From Elmis aenea (taxonomy: Eukaryota; Arthropoda; Insecta; Coleoptera; Elmidae): DNA of 64,000 nt. The notes under the pieces are model-generated. The model did not search any database. It had not been told where the DNA came from and saw only the letters and a program-made list of their open reading frames with translations. Positions 33,645 to 45,431 of this stretch are shown here, piece after piece; positions within the stretch are counted from its first letter, which is position 1, and each line of letters opens with the position of its first letter. The stretch is taken from assembly GCA_947652605.1 (NCBI GenBank), contig OX393579.1, forward strand, positions 49,420,970 through 49,484,969, read 5' to 3'. The position numbers were made by a program, and so were the translations under genes.

Positions 33645-33892
33645 TTTACGCTTTGAGATCCTATGTCGGGGCGCCCCCGACGGCATATTTCAACGCGTGT
33701 GGTCCAAGGTCGGCTGACGTCATTATAAGTGCCGTCATTTCCATTTTATAACTGGAAACCTGTAAGCTGTATGTATAAGGGACTGTTATCAGTAGATGTC
33801 GCTGCCAAAAAATATTAATTTGTATTTAATTTTAATTTTGGAAAATTAATGGGTAGAATTTTGGGAAAATTAATTGGACCGTAAAGGGTTAA
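33645..33892. mobile_element. piggyBac-like MITE, copy 2
   Basis: The left end (TTTACGCTTTGAGATCCTATG) matches 29317-29340 but its TTAA is mutated. It then has the GTCGGGGCGCCCCCGAC hairpin. The right end is CCGTAAAGGG followed by TTAA at 33889-33892, complementary in character to the left CCCTTTGAGG. No coding sequence. Confidence 0.6.
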
Positions 33893-35291
33893 TAGGGTGC
33901 TTTGGAACCTTCTAGTGCCGATGTATATTTTTCTAAGTACTGGTTTACGTTTCTTCGCTTTTTTTCTCGTTGGATAACTGTGGCACTTCTCTTAAACAGA
34001 CCACTCTCTCTTTTAGTCTTTGCCTCACTCCATTTTCTCATTTCTTTCTTCTTGTATTTTTTCCCTTCAATTTTCATTTTCTATTCCTTTTTGGCGTACT
34101 TTCTTGCAATTACTTTACTAAATCTATTCTATGGTTTGTGTGATTATAAATTAAACTGCTCCAAGCTATGTGGCTTTGCCAGAACACTGATTACTTTTAA
34201 TTGTCTGGAAAAAAACTAATATTAATTATTTTAGAATCATTAAATATTGCGAGGCAATTGAAATAAAAATATTTAAAAAAATAATAAATTAATCAATTTG
34301 TGCTTAAAAAACTAAGGAAGAAATATCAAATTATTTTGTGAATAAGCGATATTTTATTAGTTCATATGTCCTAGATTACTCCATGTGCACTTTAAAATGG
34401 AGTCCAATTTTCTTTAACTATTTTTTCTGTTCATTTTCGATTTAAAAAATGCTACTCTGAAATTAAAGTTTCATTGTGTCTTATAAAATTAAACTATGAA
34501 TTTATTTATTTATTATGTCTCCAGGGGTATGCATGGAATGGTATTTCCATTGTTACACAACGAATATAAGAATAATTTCTTAAGTTTTGTTAATGTTCCA
34601 CACGTAAAACACGCAATCAAAAAGTTTTTGCAACTGTATTTAGAAATATAACCGATTTCTCTCTCCATTGATACTGTTTATTGAATGAATCGTATAATTT
34701 AATACCAATAAAGATATTACCGAACCGTTTCTGTGACCAATACATATCGAAGCGTATCTAATTTATGAATATTGAATTTAAATTAGGTTAACTAATTTAA
34801 TTTCACTATTTCCACTATTGCTCCCTCTAAATAATTTAGCAATTATTGTGAAACATGTATGAATTTACCTTGGATGCTGTAGAGTGCCGTGGAACAATTG
34901 CCCCACCCCTCTGATAAGGCCTGTGTACCGCACATGGTATTTTACTTTTTCTTTCATTGTACAATTTGTAAAATTGCGTTTTGAACAACTACTTCAAATC
35001 AGACAGCCCGATCGTTGTAGTTTATGTCGTTACCATGACAACCAATCAATAAACTAATAATTTTGAAAACCAATTACTTGTCATCGTAATAAATTCGTAT
35101 AAATAAATGAACTTCAATAACCAAGAAAAACGCGAATTTTTTATTCATTGAATAGTAATTTTACTTGTTTAGTACAAAAATATCTGGAAAAAATAGCAAG
35201 TTCCATATAGCGATCGGCTTTTTTTGTAGAGCAAATAATTTGTTCTTATTTATAACATATTTTGCGAATAATCTGTGTTTTTTTTTTGTAT
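33893..35291. other. Sequence without a supported gene
   Basis: A 105-codon plus frame at 33902-34219 is dominated by F, L and S from T-rich sequence. The opposite strand is open for 62 codons and is K- and R-rich. Neither is recognisable. The rest is AT-rich. Confidence 0.45.
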
Positions 35292-35725
35292 CTTTGAGCC
35301 AGGGCATAAAACCGGTTTTTTAAACCGGTTAACCTTTATTTTTTGTCCAAAATTGTGATTTTTAACCGAAACCGAAACCGTTATTTTTAAAGGCAAAAAA
35401 AACGGTAACCTTTAACCAAAATAATAAAAAACCGGTTTTTTAAACATCTCTTTTTAATGAAAATTATTTTGAAAAAATACAAAATCTGTATTAAATGTAA
35501 TCACATTTACCAAAAGTAATTATTGAATGCTTGATTGTACATATATTATAGAATTATAAATAGATAATATCTTTTTATACTTTGCATTCCAAATCTGAAT
35601 AATGTTAAAAACCGGTTTTTTACGGAAAAAAACGGTTTTTCAACAAAAACCGTTATAAAAATAAAGTTCTTGAATTCGGTTAACCGTTAACCAATTTTTT
35701 TTTTGTTTCTAGCCCTGCTTTGAGC
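35292..35725. mobile_element. 418-bp hAT-type MITE with perfect 8-bp target duplication
   Basis: The element 35300-35717 has ends CAGGGC and GCCCTG, and CTTTGAGC duplicated at 35292-35299 and 35718-35725. The interior is packed with the palindromic motif AACCGGTT and half-sites (ACCGGTTTTTTA, AAACGGTTTTT) near both ends. The size, 8-bp duplication and CAGGG ends fit hAT. No coding sequence. Confidence 0.93.
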
Positions 35726-35880
35726 TAGTGCAATTGGTAACACAAGAGTTGATGTCTTGTTATCAAAATCTAGCACTTAAAAATTCCACCAACTTTAATT
35801 GAACTAAAGACAGCTTTTATAATTTTTTTGCGCAGAACTGGTCAAACTTATTCTAAGGCATTGATATATCGTAGCAACAT

Positions 35881-36011
35881 TTTCGAATAAGTCCAAGTTA
35901 GTTTTCGCTATAGCAAACAACATTATTAGTTGTCTATCATTTATAATTGAATATACTGCTTCGAATAAAATCCAAGTTAGTTGCTCTCCTACTAACAACA
36001 TTATTAGTTAC
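35881..36011 (+). repeat. Degenerate 80-bp direct repeat
   Basis: Two units sharing TTCGAATAA-TCCAAGTTAGTT and ACAACATTATTAGTT, about 80 bp apart. Confidence 0.65.
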
Positions 36012-36706
36012 CAATACGGTCTAGAATTAAAAACATAAATTCTTGAAATGAAATATAAGCTGACTTTCATCGAATTGATAACCGTATTAGTTAATTAAAC
36101 TATATTTTAAGGCTAATGACTTAGATGTTTAGGTTTTTTATGTTTCGATCCGTATCTTTTAGAACTGATTTGTATTCGTTGAGTTAATGCTTGTAATCAA
36201 TATTGTTTGTTTAATTTGGGCATCCTAAACGATTAATTAAAAATCAGCTTCATTACTTGTGAATTTAGATGCCGGTTGTGGATGTTGGAAAGAATTTGTT
36301 TTCAGAGTTAACCAAACTTATGTTTTAGAATTTAGCAAACACATGGAAAGAATTGTTTGCCAAATAGATTTTTTCTTTTTTGATTTAACACTGACAACTA
36401 CTAAAAAATCGTATTTTATGTGGAAGTTGGAAGTCCGTTAATCTACAAAGTTTTCCCATGTTTCTGTGAACTGCCATTGTACGAGCCGTTTATTTTGAAA
36501 GTGGCATAAGTCACGTTTATGTTATTTTAAGGTATTAAATGTTTTGTATTTTAATGTACTTAAAAATATTTATGCTAACTATTGAGAAATAGTACTTGTT
36601 ATCTTTGTTAGGTACTTATCTTTTTCTTAGTATACGTAATTTTGCACAGACGTTAACTAATCGCCATGTTTCATTACTGCAAAGTAACTTAAGCCACTTG
36701 CAAACA
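36012..36706. other. AT-rich sequence, no gene seen
   Basis: A 60-codon frame at 36259-36441 is not recognisable. Confidence 0.45.
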
Positions 36707-36886
36707 GGGTTGCTGCTGCTGATTTAAATCGTGATTTAAATCAGCAGATTTTTTAAATTTAAATTATGATTTTAATCAAACTTTATTTATCTTTACGATT
36801 CAATGTCACTTCTTAATTAAATGCACGTTTTACTTCCACCCGCTTAAAGAACCGCCGGAAATATTGCCTATTGGCTTCGGGTCTAG

Positions 36887-37194
36887 GAACATTCTTCGCC
36901 CACAATTCTTTCGCCGCCACAATTTTTCGTCGCCACAATTTTTCGCAGCCACAATTCTTCGTCTAACCTAACCTGACCTAACATAATATAATGTAAAATA
37001 TCCTGTAAAAATGTTGTTGTAAATAAAAACAATCTCATTTACAAATAAAATTTGTGATATGCTTGTATGCGGCGAAAAACTGTGGCGGCGAAGAATTGTG
37101 TAGGCGAAGAAATGCGGGCGAAGAATTGTGGAGGCGAAGAATTGCGTAGGCGAAGATATGTGGGCGAACAATTGTGGAGGCGAAGAATATTCCG
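36887..37194. repeat. Inverted pair of GGCGAAGAATTGTG minisatellites
   Basis: On the plus strand 37067-37192 holds about seven units of 15-18 bp with core GGCGAAGAATTGTGG. 36887-36960 holds about four units of the complement (CCACAATTCTTCGCC). Outer parts (AACATTCTTCGCC and GGCGAAGAATATTCC) also pair. Together they form one large potential hairpin. Confidence 0.85.
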
Positions 37195-37327
37195 GACACG
37201 ACTGGTTTCTTATTGGTCAGGGAGAAATAAAGTTTCTACTGGAATATTCTTGTTAGAGACGTATTCTGGTAGATTTAATTAGTAAATTTGCACAATGATA
37301 TAAATTTTTGAGTGGTCAAAAGATCTA

Positions 37328-38295
37328 CAGCGTCATTCAAAAAGTCTGCAACAATTGGAAAAGCTTTTTATTATCGATTGCTTAGAAAATATTATTTTTG
37401 ATAAAGTTGATGCATGACCTAAAACTAATTTTAAGATAGAAGAAGATTTTAAGTATTTTAAAAATATTCGCAAAAGTAAAGTGCCCTTATTTTAAAACTT
37501 ACTTTAAAAAAATCCATGGGAAAACATTTTTTTCGAAATCAAAAATATGACAATACGAAATTTGACGTAATAATAATTTCATTTTCGAATTTTATAGTAC
37601 TTCACTAAACTATCAACATTCCAGAAGTTTGCAACTAATAGATAAGTTTTTTATTATCAATTAACCGGAAAATGTTATTCTTGATAAAACCTATTTTAGG
37701 TTTAAAAAAGCTCGATAAAAGTTCATAGGTACAACACTAGTTTTCAGCGATTTTAGAACAATTCGCAAGATTAAAGTGCTCTTATATTAGTAGTAAAAAA
37801 AAAAAAAAAACAGGCGATAACGATTATATAATTAATATTATTTTTAGGTTAACAGCTTTTTCGACTTTTAAAATTTTTAAAATACTCTTTTTTTAAGCTT
37901 AAAATTAATCTTAGATCATGCACCAACTTTCCTCAAGAATAAAATTGCTTGAGAAACCAATAATAAAAAACATTTTTATTTGCTGCAGACTTTTTGAATG
38001 TTAAAATTACTATAAAAATTGAAATTTTAACGACAAATTTCACCTTGGTCGTATTTTTGAATTCTAAACAATCTTTCACTACGAAGTTTTTCTTGTAACT
38101 CTTAAAATAAGGCCACATTACTCTTGTGAATATTTCTGAAATCGCTAAAATCTGGAATCGGATACATTTTTATGAAATTTTCTTCTTCTTAGAATTAGTT
38201 TAAGGTCATCCACCAATTTTTGTCAAGAATAAACGTTTCTAAAAAATTTGTAATAAAAAACTTTTTTATTTGTTGATACTTTTTTAATGAAGCTG
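37328..38295. mobile_element. Fold-back element, family D, copy 2
   Basis: Ends TA-CAGCGTCATTCAAAAAGTC and a complement with CAGCTTCATTAAAAA. The arms carry the AAGTGCCCTTATTTTAA block and the TGCATGACCTAAAACTAATT block in both orientations. Related to 14343-15470 and 49535-50962. A run of 13 A near 37796-37810 splits the arms. No coding sequence. Confidence 0.78.
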
Positions 38296-38458
38296 GATAG
38301 AAGATATAATGTGGCGTGAATAATGAATAAATTAGTTGTAAAAAGGAAAAATAGTCAAGTTTCATATAAAAAAATCAAAATTTCGTGATTTTTGATTTTT
38401 TAAATTAAATCAATTATTTTTGATTTTTCATAAAAAATCAAATTTTGCCCAACCCTGC

Positions 38459-38978
38459 TTTAATTAATTAATGGTTTATAAAAACTAGTGCGATGTGTTT
38501 TACTAAAGAGATTTTGAAAAGTAATATAATAAAATTGATGAGTAAATTATATATAATATAAGTAATTTATATAATGTATTATTATTAAAGAGACGGTCAA
38601 ATTCTAATTTTCTTTAAAAAGATTCTCTATTTTTTACGCACCTTATTTATATTAAATTTCTCATTTGAATGAGTTATTTAATTTTTGCCGAACATGATAA
38701 AATTGGCGCAGTCAAAACACAATTGTAAACATTTGCTCACTATAGGTAAATATACTCCTAAATATTTGCTTGATTTATTGACTGAAAAGTGGAACATCTA
38801 ATCAGAATTCTGCATATTGGGACTAGGATTGGTTGCTTATTAACAAAAGCAATCGAACAAATTGATAAAATAGCGTCGTTCCACAGACATAAAGTTAAAT
38901 TTGCTTAGCAAACAGTTTGTGTACACATTTTGCTATTTGCAGTAACGTAACTCTTTAAAATTTTTAGTAGTAATATAA
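38459..38978. other. AT-rich sequence, no gene seen
   Basis: No supported frame. It leads directly to the GC-rich hairpin that starts the tandem array region. Confidence 0.5.
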
Positions 38979-39020
38979 CTAGCGGTTCCGGAGCCCCTTC
39001 GGGGCTCCTACACCGCTAGT
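38979..39020 (-). other. CTAG-ended GC-rich hairpin, Helitron-like 3' end
   Basis: A perfect 8-bp stem GGAGCCCC-TTC-GGGGCTCC is flanked on both sides by 7 nt and CTAG, the outer CTAGCGG/CCGCTAG also pairing. On the minus strand the order hairpin, GGAACCG, CTAG, then T is the classical Helitron 3' terminus. The symmetry means the plus strand fits nearly as well. Confidence 0.6.
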
Positions 39021-39319
39021 CGACTCGCGCTTCGCGCTCGTCGAGAGTAACAACGTAGAAATCTCTTTTATCGACAATCGACTACTCGCGCTTCGCGCTC
39101 GTCGAGGTGAGTTAATTTTATTTTATCAATAATCGAGATGCAAATGAGTAGAATTCTCTTTTATAGATAATCGGAAACTCGCGCTTCGCGCTCGTCAAAG
39201 GCGTCTACGTAGAATTCTCTTTTATCAATCATGGACGACTCGCGCTACGCGTTCGACAAAAGCGACTACGGGGAATACTCCTATGTCAATAATAGAATTC
39301 TCTTTTATCATTCATAGTC
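39021..39319 (+). repeat. Minisatellite with CTCGCGCTTCGCGCTCGTC units
   Basis: Four imperfect units of roughly 70 bp, each with the hairpin ACTCGCGCTTCGCGCTCGT and the phrase GAATTCTCTTTTAT(C/A)(A/G)AT. The same phrase returns at 40740-40822 between two blocks of the main array. Confidence 0.85.
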
Positions 39320-42300
39320 AATCATATGCGCTGGATACTGGCAAAGTTTTTGGCCTTCGCCCGAAAACTTGGCACCGCGCTCGCTCCCAATGAAAGAGAA
39401 TACTGTATGCTCTGGATACTGGCAAAGTTTCCGGCCTTCGAAAACTTGGCACCGAACTACTCCCGCTCCGCGCTCGCAGCCAATGAGAGAGAATACAGTA
39501 TGCGCTGGATACTGGCAAAGTTTCCGGCCTTCGGCCGAAAACTTGGCACCGCACTACTCGCGCTCCGCGCTCGCGCCCCATGACAGAGATTACAGTATGC
39601 ACTGGATACTGGCAAAGTTTCCGGCCTTCGGCCGAAAACTTGGCCCCGAACTGCTCACGCTCCGCGCTCGCAGCCAATGAGAGAGAATAAAGTATGCGCT
39701 GGTTACTGGCAAAGTTTCCGGCCTTCGGCCGAAAACTTGGCACCGCGCTCGCGCCCAATGAGAGAGAATACTGTATGCGCTGGATACTGGCAAAGTTTCC
39801 GGCCTTCGGCCTTATACTTGACACCGAACTACTCGCGCTCCGCGCTCGCAGCCAATGAGATAGAATACAGTATGCGCTGGATACTGGCACAGTTTCCGGC
39901 TTTCGGCCGAAAACTTGGCACCGCGCTCGCGCCCAATGAAAGATAATACTGTATGCGCTGGATACTGGCAAAGTTTCCGGCCTTCGAAAACTTGGCACCG
40001 AACTACTCCCGCTCCGCGCTCGCAGCCAATGAGAGAGAATACAGTATGCACTGGATACAGGCAAAGTTTCCGGCCTTCGGCCGAAAACTTGGCACCGCAA
40101 TACTCGCGCTCCGCGCTCGCGCCCTATGACAGAGAATGCAGTATGCACTGGAAATTGGTAAAGTTTACGGCCTTCGGCCGAAAACTTGGCGCCGAACTAC
40201 TCGCGCTCCGCGCTCGCGGTCAATGAGAGAGAATAAAGTATGCACTGGATACTGGCAAAGTTTCCGGCCTTTGGCTGAAAACTTGGCACCCAACTTCTCG
40301 CGCTCCGCGCTCGCGCCCAATGAGAGAGAATACAGTATGCGCTGGTTATTGGCAAAGTTTCCGGCTTTCGGCCGAAAACGGCACCGCGCTCGCGCCCAAT
40401 GACAGAGAATACAGTATGCACTGGATACTGGCAAAGTTTCCGGGCTTCGGCCGAAAACTTGGCACCGCGCTCGCGCCCAATGAGAGAGAATACTGTATGC
40501 GCTAGATACTGGCAAAGTTTACGGCCTTCGGCCGAAAACTTGGCACCGAACTACTCGCGCTCCGCGCTCGCGGCCAATGAGAGAGAATAAAGTATGCGCT
40601 GGGTACTGTCACGGAACTTCTCGCGCTCAGCGCTCGCGCCCAATGAGAGAGAATACTGTATGCGCTAGATACTGGCAAAGTTTCCGGCCTTCGGCCGAAA
40701 ACTTGGCACCGAACTACTCGCGCTCGCGGCCAATGAGAGAGAATTCTCTTTTTTCAATCATAGACGACTCGCGCTCGACAACAACAAATACATAGAATTC
40801 TCTTTTATCAATCATAGTCAATCATATGCGCTGGATACTGGCAAAGTTTTTGCCTTCGGCCGAAAACTTGGCACCGCGCTCGCGCCCAATGAATGAGAAT
40901 ACTGTATGCTCTGGATACTGGCAAAGTTTCCGGCCTTCGAAAACTTGGCACCGAACTACTCCCGCTCCGCGCTCGCAGCCAATGACAGAGAATACAGTAT
41001 GCACTGGATACTGGCAAAGTTTCCGGCCTTCGGCCGAAAACTTGGCACCGCACTACTCACGCTCCGCGCTCGCGGCCAATGAGAGAGAATAAAGTATGCA
41101 CTGGATACTGGCAAAGTTTCCGGCCTTCGGCCGAAAACTTGGCACCCAACTTCTCGCGCTCCGCGCTCGCGCCCAATGAGAGAGAATACTGTATGCGCTG
41201 GATACTGGCATAGTTTCCGGCCTTCGGCCGAAAACTTGGCACCGAACTACTCGCGCTCCGCGCTCGCAGCCAATGAGATAGAATACAGTATGCGCTGGAT
41301 ACTGGCAAAGTTTCCGGCTTTCGGCCGAAAACTTGGCACCGCGCTCGCGCCCAATGAAAGAGAATACTGTATGCGCTGGATACTGGCAAAGTTTCCGGCC
41401 TTCGAAAACTTGGCACCGAACTACTCCTTCTCCACGCTCGCAGCCAATGACAGAGAATACAGTATGCACTGGATACTGGCAAAGTTTCCGGCCTTCGGCC
41501 GAAAACTTGGCACCGAACTACTCACGCTCCGCGCTCGCGGACAATGAGAGAGAATAAAGTATGCACTGGATACTGGCAAAGATTCCGGCCTTCGGCCGAA
41601 AACTTGGCACCCAACTTCTCGCGCTCCGCGCTCGCGCCCAATGAGAGAATACTGTATGCGCTGGATGCTGGCATAGTTTCCGGCCTTCGGCCGAAAACTT
41701 GGCACCGAACTACTCGCGCTCCGCGCTCGCAGCCAATGAGATAGAATACAGTATGCGCTGGATACTGGCAAAGTTTCCGGCTTTCGGCCGAAAACTTGGC
41801 ACCGCGCTCGCGCCCAATGAAAGAGAATACTGTATGCGCTGGATACTGGCAAAGTTTCCGTTCTTCGAAAACTTGGCACCGAACTACTCCCGCTCCGAGC
41901 TCGCAGCCAATGAGAGAGAATACAGTATGCGCTGGATACAGGCAAAGTTTCCGGCCTTCGGCCGAAAACTTGGCGCCGCACTACTCGCGCTCCGCGCTCG
42001 CGCCCCATGACAGAGAATACAGTATGCACTGGAAATTGGCAAAGTTTACGGCCTTCGGCCGAAAACTTGCCACCGAACTACTCGCGCTCCGCGCTCGCGG
42101 TCAATGAGAGAGAATAAAATATGCACTGGATACTGGCAAAGTTTCCGGCCTTCGAAAACTTGGCACCGAACTACTCCTTCTCCGCGTTTGCAGCCAATGA
42201 GAGAGAATACAGTATGCGCTGGATACAGGCAAAGTTTCCGGCCTTCGGCCGAAAACTTGGCGCCGCACTACTCGCGCTCCGCGCTCGCGCCCCATGACGG

Positions 42301-43190
42301 CCGAAAACTTGCCACCGAACTACTCGCGCTCCGCGCTCGCGGTCAATGAGAGAGAATAAAATATGCACTGGATACTGGCAAAGTTTCCGGCCTTCGAAAA
42401 CTTGGCACCGAACTACTCCTTCTCCGCGTTTGCAGCCAATGACAGAGAATACAGTATGCACTGGATACTGGCAAAGTTTCCGGCCTTCGGCCGAAAACTT
42501 GGCACCGAACTACTCACGCTCCGCGCTCGCGGACAATGAGAGAGAATAAAGTATGCACTGGATACTGGCAAAGTTTCCGGCCTTCGGCCGAAAACTTGGC
42601 ACCCAACTTCTCGCGCTCCGCGCTCGCGCCCAATGAGAGAATACTGTATGCGCTGGATGCTGGCATAGTTTCCGGCCTTCGGCCGAAAACTTGGAACCGA
42701 ACTACTCGCGCTCCGCGCTCGCAGCCAATGAGATAGAATACAGTATGCGCTGGATACTGGCAAAGTTTTCGGCTTTCGGCCGAAAACTTGGCACCGCGCT
42801 CGCGCCCAATGAAAGAGAATACTGTATGCGCTGGATACTGGCAAAGTTTCCGTTCTTCGAAAACTTGGCACCGAACTACTCCCGCTCCGAGCTCGCAGCC
42901 AATGAGAGAGAATACAGTATGCGCTGGATACAGGCAAAGTTTCCGGCCTTCGGCTGAAAACTTGGCACCTAACTTCTCGCGCTCCGCGCTCGCGCCCAAT
43001 GAGAGAGAATACAGTATGCGCTGGTTACTGGCAAAGTTTCCGGCCTTCGGCCGAAAACTTGGCACCGCGCTCGCGCCCAATGACAGAGAATACAGTATGC
43101 ACTGGATACTGGCAAAGTTTCCGGGCTTCGGCCGAAAACTTGGCACCGCGCTCGCGCCCATTGAGAGAGAATACTGTATGCGCTAGATAC
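39320..43190. repeat. GC-rich satellite-like tandem array of 81-97-bp monomers
   Basis: About 40 monomers. Type 1 (about 97 bp) has the palindrome GGCCTTCGGCC plus CTCGCGCTCCGCGCTCG. Type 2 (about 81 bp) lacks the CTCCGCGCTCG half. Type 3 (about 91 bp) has TTCGAAAAC in place of the palindrome. Every monomer carries CTGGCAAAGTTTCCGG and ATGAGAGAGAATA or close variants. Higher-order structure is visible: the block starting at 39323 restarts at 40823 (1,500 bp apart), and a run at 41561 repeats at 42553 (992 bp apart). All frames within are by-products of the periodicity. The last monomer is cut at 43190. Confidence 0.95.
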
Positions 43191-44624
43191 CCAATGCTCG
43201 TTATGTTATTTGGGACACCCTGTATACTGATTACCACCATACCTTTGTTATTTCAAATATGAAACATCCTGTATTACACATAATACAATTATTGCGTTAT
43301 TCTAGGTGATGTGAAACCTCAACTAAATTTTGGACAATAATTAAAATTGTTATTGTGTGCTGCGACCACAAATCTATTAAAACGTCAAGGGATAAAAACG
43401 AAAACGAAATTAACTTAACACATCTAAAATTTTGTTGAATGAACGGTTAACTTTTTTTAAATTTTTCTAAATAAATCCTTATTAAAATACTAAGCTATTG
43501 CTTTTGTTGGCTTGGTCAGAAAATACTCTATTTAAATAACCGGATGAGCCATTATCCTTCCGTTTAAACCAATGTCGCAAACTTTATGGTCTGTTAAAGC
43601 AAACCAAACGTCAGTTCAAATTTACAAAAACGTGTTTTGAACACTTGTTGACACATTAATATTCAATTTGGCAATCACGAAGAGAAGCTCATCACGGTGT
43701 GTTCACAACTGCCGCAAACGTAAGCATCAAAGAAATACCGTTTGTTTTCTTGAAAATATTAAAATCAGAGTGTATATGTCCTTTCTCACGACCGTCATTC
43801 ATTTTGTCGGTAAAAGAGGGTCAGGTTAGAGGTCTGTAAAAACTTTTTTTTTAAGCAATAAACATTTACCTTTACATATGTTCTGAGTGCTTACGTTTGC
43901 GGCACTTGTGAACACACCGTGATGAGCTTCTCTTCATGATTGCCTTCAATTTATGTAGGTCACAGCACACTTAATAAAACATTTAATTTTTACACAAAAA
44001 TTATTTGAGGTTATAAAAATTAACGAAAACAGTACTGTTGTATTCAAAATAATCGTTTTCCTATTCCTAAATCGTAAAATTATACGGGGTGTTCTATTAG
44101 AAATAACAAAGTTCAACGAAACCTGAAGTGAAACAATAGCGCACATATTGTATGTTCAGAAGTTCAGAACTGTTTTTTTTTTTGTATTATAACGTCTAAA
44201 TTTCGTTTACCTAAAATTAAAACCTAAGAAGGTGGCCTGATTTTAATTACACCCGGTGTAGTTTTGCTATGCGTGTACAACTTTTGTGTAATTTACGAGT
44301 TTTAATTTTTCTATGTTATGGTTGCCAAACTGACTACTGACATTGAACATTTTGAAACGTCAAAATTGTGGTGAATTCAAATCACCTACGCAAAGTTGTA
44401 CGTAACGTAACATTCGCTGCCAACTTCACGCTTATTTAGGGAATTTCACTGTTCAGTTTTAAGTTTGCAATACTGACTTTTGGCATTTTGTATTTCTAGG
44501 TTATATTTCAAATGTCACTCATCAAAGGCGATGTATTCTCATGATATAACTCGAAACATCAAAAATTTTATACGAACGTGTAGGGAAAAGCAAGAAGAAT
44601 CCAAAGTGATACACCACCTTGAAT
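43190..44624 (+). repeat. Locally duplicated segment, copy 1 (with insertion)
   Basis: 43190-43588 and 44316-44624 match 45394-46163 in order. Between them is a 723-bp insertion (43589-44311) bounded by TATG on both sides. The segment starts inside the end of a CAGGGTGTCCC element (GGGACACCCTGTATA at 43212-43226). A 60-codon frame at 44480-44665 is mirrored by the one in copy 2 and is not recognisable. Confidence 0.85.
43664..43952. mobile_element. Small fold-back element inside the insertion
   Basis: Arms of about 64 bp at 43664-43727 and 43888-43952 are near-perfect inverse copies (AAGAGAAGCTCATCACGGTG and its complement). The loop is about 160 bp. Non-coding. Confidence 0.85.
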
Positions 44625-44962
44625 CATTCCCAAGTATGAGAGGAGCTACAATCAGTTTTTTTTAAGTACAAAATTCCTCGTACACAACAATACTATAAAA
44701 TTTTAATAAATGATACCGAATACAAGTGGTAACTATCATTTGACATTTAATTAGTTGGTTTTTGTTGTTATTTTTATAGGTAGCTTGATAAGTGAAGGGT
44801 AAAATATGATTTTTCTTGATTTTCGGTAACACATTGTGTATAAAGCGCGGATCATTTAAAAAAATTGATTATAGCTTCTTTGATTCATCTTATATCGAAC
44901 CTGTATCTTTTATGATAAGCGAGATACCCATGCTGAAAATGCTATATGGGACAACCTGTATA
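44625..44962. mobile_element. Internally deleted family C element remnant
   Basis: Contains the TATGAGAGGAGCTACAATCA block, then jumps to the ACACAACAATACTATAAA block of the right arm, and ends GGGACAACCTGTATA. It is therefore a deleted relative of 24701-26211. Confidence 0.75.
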
Positions 44963-45264
44963 ATAATACCCAATTTCTAGTTATATTTCGAATGCGGTTA
45001 AGGAAATGCATTGCGTAGCAAATATATCATATATATGTTATACGAATCAAATTTATCGTTCAGTATTACAGACAATGCTACTTGCTACACGAAGTAAAAT
45101 GAGCAATGTTTACCAACTTATTACTAATGCAATTAAAATTCAAATATGAAAGCATAATGTCCTTTGCGCTTACTAAACTGTCGTCCCACCTAACCTTTTA
45201 TTAATGTAATGTATTATACATATCGATTTATTACATTATTATTTTTGTACGTTTTCATAAGTTT
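44963..45264. other. AT-rich spacer, no gene seen
   Basis: No supported frame. Confidence 0.5.
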
Positions 45265-45431
45265 TTTAATATTTTTTGCTATAACTTCTAAAGCACGAAG
45301 AATTTTGTACTTCTACAAATAGACTGTAGCTCCTCTCATACTTAAAAACAACTCATATAATAAAGGCAAACTTGCACATTTATGATAAGTAACATCCCAA
45401 TGCTCGTAATGTTATTTGGGACACCCTGTAT
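45265..45431. mobile_element. Family C right-arm end fragment
   Basis: Matches the final 165 bp of 24701-26211 (TTTTTTGCTATAAC(A)TCT-AAGCACGA) and ends GGGACACCCTGTATA. Confidence 0.75.

Larger units (their letters stand above)
36707..38458. mobile_element. Possible hAT-type composite element with TGATTTAAATCA ends
   Basis: The left end CAGGGTTGCTGCTGCTG is followed by GATTTAAATC palindromes. The right end has ATTTTTGATTTTT repeats and CCCAACCCTG. Ends and subterminal arrays resemble the element at 27659-28954. The 8 bases outside the ends do not match (CTTGCAAA against CTTTAATT), so either the flanks have changed or these are ends of two different copies. Other repeats lie inside. Confidence 0.5.

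Noticed and set aside
33902..34219. 105-codon frame resembling a membrane protein
   Set aside because: The hydrophobicity comes from T-rich sequence. There is no family resemblance, and the opposite strand is also open.
36962..36985. Interstitial telomere-like CCTAA repeats
   Set aside because: Only four imperfect CTAACC-type units; too few and too irregular to call telomeric.
39320..43190. CRISPR array
   Set aside because: Monomers are continuous tandem repeats without unique spacers, in a eukaryotic transposon-rich setting.
39318..43262. Many overlapping open frames of 60-276 codons on both strands
   Set aside because: They follow the monomer periodicity of the GC-rich array, occur in several frames at once, and translate the same repeat phrase in each frame. 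They are not genes.
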